Origin: Thermoleophilia bacterium
GTDB taxonomy: Bacteria; Actinomycetota; Thermoleophilia; RBG-16-64-13
Assembly (NCBI GenBank): GCA_016929985.1
Contig: JAFGIH010000759.1
Span: 1 to 9,070, forward strand
Direction of reading: 5' to 3'
DNA: 9,070 nucleotides
Part shown: positions 5,733-9,070 of the stretch, piece after piece
Layout of the letters: the number at the start of each line of letters is the position of its first letter
How positions within the stretch are numbered: the first letter of the stretch is position 1
Notes under the pieces: model-generated
The model's input: only the letters and a program-made list of their open reading frames with translations
Told to the model about the DNA's origin: nothing
Database searches by the model: none
Program-made: the position numbers and the translations under genes

Positions 5733-6383
5733 ATGCACAGGCGGGCGGAGCGCATAAGAAAGAGACCCGAGCGGATCTTGGAGCACCGCTGTGAACGGCG
5801 CCGGCTGAAGCCGGAGGTGCGGCGCGCGGAGTTGGTCGAGGCCGCGCTGTCGGTGCTGCGGAGCCGCGATCCCGCCGAGGTGCGCGTGGAGGACGTCACG
5901 CAGGCAGCCGGCGCCGCGAAGGGCACTTTCTACCTCTACTTCTCCTCCTGGAACGAACTGCTCGCCGCGGTGCGCGACCGCGTCTTGTCCGACATCACCT
6001 CCCAGGTGTTCGACGGGTTCGCCGTGGTAGGGACGGCCGCCCAGTGGTGGGCGGCGCTCGAAGAGCAATCCGCACGCTTCGTCGACTTCCATGTGGAGTT
6101 GGGCACCTTGCACCAGGCCATCTTTCACGGCCCGGTCACCGAGCATCCCATGGAGGCCGAACTCTCCGGCGACCGGGTGATATCGCGGCTTCTACGCCAG
6201 GGCATGGCGCTTAGAGCATGCCGGCAGATCGACGCCGACCTCGCCGCGCCCCTGGTGTTCGCCCTCCTGCACGCGACGGCCGACGGCATCGTCCGCACAG
6301 GGGGTCGAGAAGAACGCCTCAAAGCACTGCTCGTGCTACTGCGGGCCTGGTTGAGTGTGCCCGCCGTCGAGACCGACGACTGA
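5733..6383 (+). CDS. TetR-family transcriptional repressor
   Basis: This 216-residue protein has a typical TetR_N helix-turn-helix. RRAELVEAALSVLRSRDPAE (30-49) gives helix 1 and turn, VRVEDVTQAAGAAKGTFYLYF (50-70) the recognition HTH with the hallmark KGTFYLYF, and SSWNELLAAVRDRV (71-84) helix 4. The rest is a helical ligand-binding domain with Trp105 and Trp106. Before the HTH is an unusual tail of about 28 residues with some 13 Arg/Lys, which may contact DNA. ATG 5733 follows GGAGGAG closely (a 2-4 base gap, slightly short). The gene sits directly downstream of a double palindrome over its own promoter and 49 bases before an MFS exporter gene, the usual set-up of a self-repressed, ligand-induced efflux operon. 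The inducing ligand is unknown. Confidence 0.93.
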   Translation: MHRRAERIRKRPERILEHRCERRRLKPEVRRAELVEAALSVLRSRDPAEVRVEDVTQAAGAAKGTFYLYFSSWNELLAAVRDRVLSDITSQVFDGFAVVGTAAQWWAALEEQSARFVDFHVELGTLHQAIFHGPVTEHPMEAELSGDRVISRLLRQGMALRACRQIDADLAAPLVFALLHATADGIVRTGGREERLKALLVLLRAWLSVPAVETDD

Positions 6384-6412
6384 CCCCAGACCGTTCGCGG
6401 GTGCCCGGGGTC
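6382..6412 (+). other. Possible intercistronic stem-loop between tetR and the exporter gene
   Basis: GACCCC (6382-6387, overlapping the tetR stop codon) and GGGGTC (6407-6412) are perfect inverted arms with a 19-base loop that contains a further CGGG/CCCG pair. An alternative pairing AGACC (6388-6392) with GGTCT (6409-6413) competes. No T run follows, so it is not an intrinsic terminator. It could affect mRNA stability or the translation of the exporter, whose SD lies 9 bases downstream. It may also be chance in GC-rich DNA. Confidence 0.25.
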
Positions 6413-6432
6413 TCAAACAGAAGGGGGGATCG

Positions 6433-8106
6433 TTGTTCGCAACCGACCGTAGGACCAAGCTGCTCACCCTCGGGGCGATGTGTTTCGCCCTGTTCATGGC
6501 CATGCTTGACAATACCGTGGTCAACGTCGCTCTGCCGAGCATCTCCGAGAGCCTGGGGTCCGGCATCTCCGGGCTGCAGTGGATCGTGGATGCCTACACA
6601 CTCGTCTTCGCGACCCTGCTCCTGACCGGCGGCACGCTGGGCGACCTCCTGGGCCGCAAGAAGTGCTTTCTGGCGGGTCTGGTGGTCTTCACTGCCGGGT
6701 CGCTCCTCTGTGCGCTCGCGCCTTCGCTATCGGTGCTCATCGCCGGCAGAGGCGTCCAGGGAATCGGGGCGGCGGTGCTCATGCCCGGGACCCTCGCCAT
6801 CCTCACCAACACCTTCCCCGACCCCCGGGAGAGGGCGCAGGCCATAGGCATCTGGGCCGGCGTCTCCGGACTCGCCCTGGCCATGGGCCCCGTGATCGGC
6901 GGACTCTTGGTCGACTCCCTCGGCTGGCAGAGCGTCTTCTATCTGAACGTCCCGGTGGGAGTAATAGCGCTGGTGGTGGCATGGCTGGTCGTGAGGGAGT
7001 TCAAGCATTCCGAAGGACGCCGGCTCGATCTGCCCGGACAGGCGCTCGCCATCGTGACTCTGGGAGCCCTCACCTATGCCTTGATCGAGGCCAACAACTA
7101 CGGCTGGACCTCACCCTTGATCCTCGCGCTGTTCGCCACGACGGCGGTCGGTCTGGCGGCCTTCATTCTGGTGGAGCTGAGAAGCTCGAGTCCCATGCTC
7201 GAACTGCGCTTCTTCCGCAATCCCACCTTCACGGCCGGCGCTGTGTGCGCGGCGGTCATCAGCTTCGGGATGTTCGGGATGTTCTTCTTCCTCAGCCTCT
7301 TCCTGCAGAACGTGCAAGGCTACACGCCCCTCGAGGCCGGCATACGGACCCTCCCGTGCACGGGGATGATCCTCATCTTCGCACCCCTGGCCGGACGCCT
7401 GGCCGGCCGCATCGGTTCGAGGCTCCCCATGACCCTCGGCCTCGCCGTCAACGCGCTCAGCCTCTTCCTCTTCACGCGCGTCCAGGTGGAGACACCCTAC
7501 GGAGACATATGGCCGATACTGTCCCTAGCCGGGTTCGGGATGGCCATCGTCATGACCCCCATGACGGCCGCCATCATGGGCGCGGTGCCGCAGGAACGAG
7601 CCGGAATGGCCTCCGCCACCACTAACGCCAGCCGGGAGATAGGCGGGGTGTTCGGCATCGCGCTCCTGGGAGCCGTCGTGACGCAGGTGTTGACGAGAGA
7701 TCTGAGCAGGCTCATCGACGGACTTGGACTCCCTCCCGCGCTCAAGGACACAATATTGGAGCGGGCAGGCCGCGGCCTCAGCCAAGCGGGCGGTGATCTG
7801 GCCGCCGGCGGGAGCTATGAGGCTTTGGCCACTGCGCTCAAAGAGTCGTTCATGTCCGGGATGCACGTGGCGGTGATAGTGGCCGGCGCGACCCTCGTCA
7901 TGGGAGCCGTGGTCACTCTCGTCTTCGTCCGCCAGCCCAGCCCCGGCGAAGACCGTGTCTCGCAGTCCGAAGGAGGTATGACGAATGCCCAGCCAAGACC
8001 ATCTAGTCCCGATGCCATATACGGAAGCGGCCCACATGCTCCATCCGGTACGGAGACTGACCTTGTCCCCCAAGCGGTTGGTGAGGCGGCTGTGTCTCAG
8101 GCCTGA
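6433..8106 (+). CDS. DHA2-family (EmrB/QacA-like) 14-TM MFS drug exporter
   Basis: This 557-residue inner-membrane proton antiporter is of the DHA2 drug/H+ type. Motif D1 appears as MLDNTVVNVALPSI (24-37), motif A as GGTLGDLLGRKK (66-77), the RGVQGIGAA stretch (106-114) as motif B, and the antiporter motif C as GLALAMGPVIGG (146-157). About 14 hydrophobic segments follow, the last at about 478-499, with a large loop at about 420-470 before it, as is normal for the family. TTG 6433 is chosen because AAGGGGGG ends four bases upstream and the family's N-terminus begins there; further upstream the frame runs back into tetR. The tail after residue 500 is polar, and residues 518-557 are encoded in the stretch that also encodes the start of the next gene in another frame, so they are unlikely to be conserved. 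It is co-transcribed with tetR; the substrate is probably a hydrophobic toxicant or a product of nearby enzymes. Confidence 0.93.
   Translation: MFATDRRTKLLTLGAMCFALFMAMLDNTVVNVALPSISESLGSGISGLQWIVDAYTLVFATLLLTGGTLGDLLGRKKCFLAGLVVFTAGSLLCALAPSLSVLIAGRGVQGIGAAVLMPGTLAILTNTFPDPRERAQAIGIWAGVSGLALAMGPVIGGLLVDSLGWQSVFYLNVPVGVIALVVAWLVVREFKHSEGRRLDLPGQALAIVTLGALTYALIEANNYGWTSPLILALFATTAVGLAAFILVELRSSSPMLELRFFRNPTFTAGAVCAAVISFGMFGMFFFLSLFLQNVQGYTPLEAGIRTLPCTGMILIFAPLAGRLAGRIGSRLPMTLGLAVNALSLFLFTRVQVETPYGDIWPILSLAGFGMAIVMTPMTAAIMGAVPQERAGMASATTNASREIGGVFGIALLGAVVTQVLTRDLSRLIDGLGLPPALKDTILERAGRGLSQAGGDLAAGGSYEALATALKESFMSGMHVAVIVAGATLVMGAVVTLVFVRQPSPGEDRVSQSEGGMTNAQPRPSSPDAIYGSGPHAPSGTETDLVPQAVGEAAVSQA
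7970..7977 (+). promoter_or_regulatory. Shine-Dalgarno site for the second methyltransferase inside the exporter gene
   Basis: AAGGAGGT lies seven bases before ATG 7985 and within the coding sequence of the exporter. It decides the start of the methyltransferase despite the 122-base overlap. The ATG immediately following at 7978 is in the exporter frame and would be too close to serve as a start. Confidence 0.8.
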
Positions 8107-8545
8107 CTCGACAGTCCTCGAGGTAGGGTCGGGACCCGGCTACTTCAGCGTCGAGGTGGCCCGTGCGCTGCCACGGGGTAGGCTCGTGCTGGTCGACATC
8201 CAGCAGGAGATGCTGGTAATGGCCAGGCAGCGGGTCGAGAGCGCCGGACTCACCAACGTGGAGTACCTGCAAGGCGAGGCAGTCTCGCTGCCCCTGGGCG
8301 ACGCCTCTGTCGATGTCGCCTTTCTGGTGGGAGTCCTGGGAGAAGTACCGGCCCCCTCCGCCGCCCTGCGAGAGCTCCGGCGAGTTCTCCGCCCGGGTGG
8401 CATGCTGTCGCTGACGGAGCGCGAGCTCGGCAACCCACACCCCATCGCCGCCCAAGACCTTGTAAGCATGGCGGAGGCGGCCGGTTTCCACACGCCCCGT
8501 ATTCAGGGGAAGTGGCTCAGCCGCACGGTGAGCCTCCGCACCTAG
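7985..8545 (+). CDS. Class I SAM-dependent methyltransferase (186 aa, UbiE-like fold)
   Basis: SAM motif I is VLEVGSGPGYFSVEVAR (44-60), the acidic residue is Asp71 in LVLVDIQQEML, the motif after strand 3 is EYLQGEAVSLPLGDASVDVAF (93-113), and LRRVLRPGGMLSLTE (131-145) closes the core. At 186 residues it is near the minimum for the fold. The N-terminal HMLHPVRRLTLSPKRLVRRL segment precedes the core, as in many stand-alone Methyltransf_11/25 proteins. The acceptor is unknown; a small molecule is likely. The start is fixed by a near-perfect SD within the exporter gene, with which it overlaps by 122 bases in another frame. Being third in the TetR-controlled operon, it may modify and thereby detoxify the compound that the exporter removes. 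It is a different methyltransferase from the one at 4937, with no obvious close similarity outside the shared motifs. Confidence 0.87.
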   Translation: MPSQDHLVPMPYTEAAHMLHPVRRLTLSPKRLVRRLCLRPDSTVLEVGSGPGYFSVEVARALPRGRLVLVDIQQEMLVMARQRVESAGLTNVEYLQGEAVSLPLGDASVDVAFLVGVLGEVPAPSAALRELRRVLRPGGMLSLTERELGNPHPIAAQDLVSMAEAAGFHTPRIQGKWLSRTVSLRT

Positions 8546-8594
8546 GAGCTTCAAGCCAGGTGCCAGATGTGACGGAAACGGGTACAACGCTCGT

Positions 8595-9070
8595 ATGCGA
8601 TATCTGGGCGACATGTTCCGAGCCACACTCCGCGTCACCACGAGGCCCGTGCTCGTCGCCGCATTCATGGCCGTGACCGTCGTCGTCGGATGGTCGTCCT
8701 TGGGATGCGCGGAGGAGGCCACTGAGACCACACTGCAGAAGGAGACAGGCGTGAGCACGATAGACAAGGTGGTCCGCACCGAGGAGGAGTGGAAGAGCAT
8801 CCTCCCCGCCGATCGGTACGAGGTCCTACGGCAAAAGGGCACCGAACGCGCCTTCACGGGTGAGTACAACGAGCACTGGGAAGACGGCGTGTATGCCTGC
8901 TACGCGTGCGAGCTACCGCTGTTCGACTCCGCCACCAAGTTCCACTCCGGCTCGGGATGGCCCAGCTTCTGGCAGCCCATCAGCCCCGACGCGGTCGAGG
9001 AGCACTCCGATGGCTCGCTCGGCATGCAGCGGGTGGAGGTGACCTGCGCCCGCTGCGACGGCCACCTGGG
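8595..9070 (+). CDS. msrB: Peptide-methionine (R)-S-oxide reductase MsrB, lipoprotein-like form (3' end outside window)
   Basis: 158 full residues are visible and the frame is still open at the window end. The MsrB core is unmistakable: RYEVLRQKGTERAFTGEY (74-91), CYAC zinc pair (Cys102, Cys105), KFHSGSGWPSFW (115-126), then the second zinc pair CARC (Cys151, Cys154) and DGHLG. The catalytic cysteine would lie beyond the window. From ATG 8595 the protein starts with a basic segment, a hydrophobic stretch (about 19-36) and SSLGC with Cys38, then an acidic tail, like a lipoprotein signal. The lipobox is imperfect (Ser at -3). This would put the enzyme outside the membrane to repair oxidised methionine. 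The ATG lacks a good SD, whereas an in-frame GTG at 8751 has one and would give a normal cytoplasmic MsrB. It starts 49 bases after the methyltransferase stop, so it could be part of the same transcript. Confidence 0.92.
   Translation, partial: MRYLGDMFRATLRVTTRPVLVAAFMAVTVVVGWSSLGCAEEATETTLQKETGVSTIDKVVRTEEEWKSILPADRYEVLRQKGTERAFTGEYNEHWEDGVYACYACELPLFDSATKFHSGSGWPSFWQPISPDAVEEHSDGSLGMQRVEVTCARCDGHL
8739..8753 (+). promoter_or_regulatory. Alternative internal start of msrB (SD plus GTG)
   Basis: AAGGAG (8739-8744), six bases, then GTG at 8751 in the msrB frame. Starting here gives a protein beginning MSTIDKVVRTEEEWK, the length and start usual for cytoplasmic MsrB. It has a much better ribosome site than ATG 8595, so either two forms are made or the upstream signal-like part is not translated. 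Confidence 0.6.

Noticed and set aside
1..9070. CRISPR arrays, tRNA/rRNA genes, insertion sequences or attachment sites
   Set aside because: No regularly spaced repeats, no tRNA-like cloverleaf or rRNA stretch, no transposase and no flanking direct or inverted repeats were seen.

Overview
This is a GC-rich window of roughly 65 percent GC by eye, tightly packed with bacterial genes. Gaps are short, gene ends overlap, and GTG/TTG starts and clear Shine-Dalgarno (SD) sites are used. The content combines oxygen-sensitive iron-sulfur enzymology (a radical SAM protein and a two-subunit 2-hydroxyacyl-CoA dehydratase / benzoyl-CoA reductase type enzyme) with a TetR-controlled drug-type exporter and a methionine sulfoxide reductase. 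That fits an anaerobic or facultative high-GC bacterium. An actinobacterial or Chloroflexota-like host is my best guess, but this is inference from composition and gene content; no rRNA or other marker is present.

Layout, left to right. (1) Positions 1-597, plus strand: the C-terminal part of a MurG/GT28-like glycosyltransferase that begins before the window. (2) Positions 4839 down to 614, minus strand: a compact four-gene operon, in transcription order a small single-domain cupin, a 405-residue and a 491-residue subunit of the HgdB/BcrC/FldC dehydratase-reductase superfamily (reading frames overlap by 8 bases), and a radical SAM protein with a SPASM-like cysteine-rich C-terminus. (3) Positions 4937-5572, plus strand: a class I SAM methyltransferase, divergent from the operon across a 97-base shared upstream region. 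(4) Positions 5676-8545, plus strand: a self-contained efflux operon. A strong promoter lies over a double palindromic operator, followed by a TetR-family repressor, a 14-TM DHA2-type MFS exporter starting at TTG, and a second small methyltransferase whose first 122 bases overlap the exporter's 3' end. (5) From 8595, plus strand: the start of msrB, which runs off the window. It appears to have two possible starts, one giving an exported lipoprotein-like form and one a cytoplasmic form.

How the genes may work together: the minus-strand operon looks like one pathway. The Fe-S dehydratase pair would carry out reductive or radical chemistry on an acyl-CoA (or acyl-CoA-like) substrate. The cupin and radical SAM protein would be accessory or tailoring enzymes. 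The ATP-dependent activator (HgdC/FldI/BcrAD type) that such pairs need is absent from the window and must come from elsewhere or be replaced. The TetR-MFS-methyltransferase operon is a classical self-regulated export/resistance unit. Whether it handles a product or toxic intermediate of the neighbouring operon is a hypothesis from proximity only. No RNA genes, CRISPR arrays, insertion sequences or attachment sites were seen, and no gene-free stretch exceeds 300 bases.
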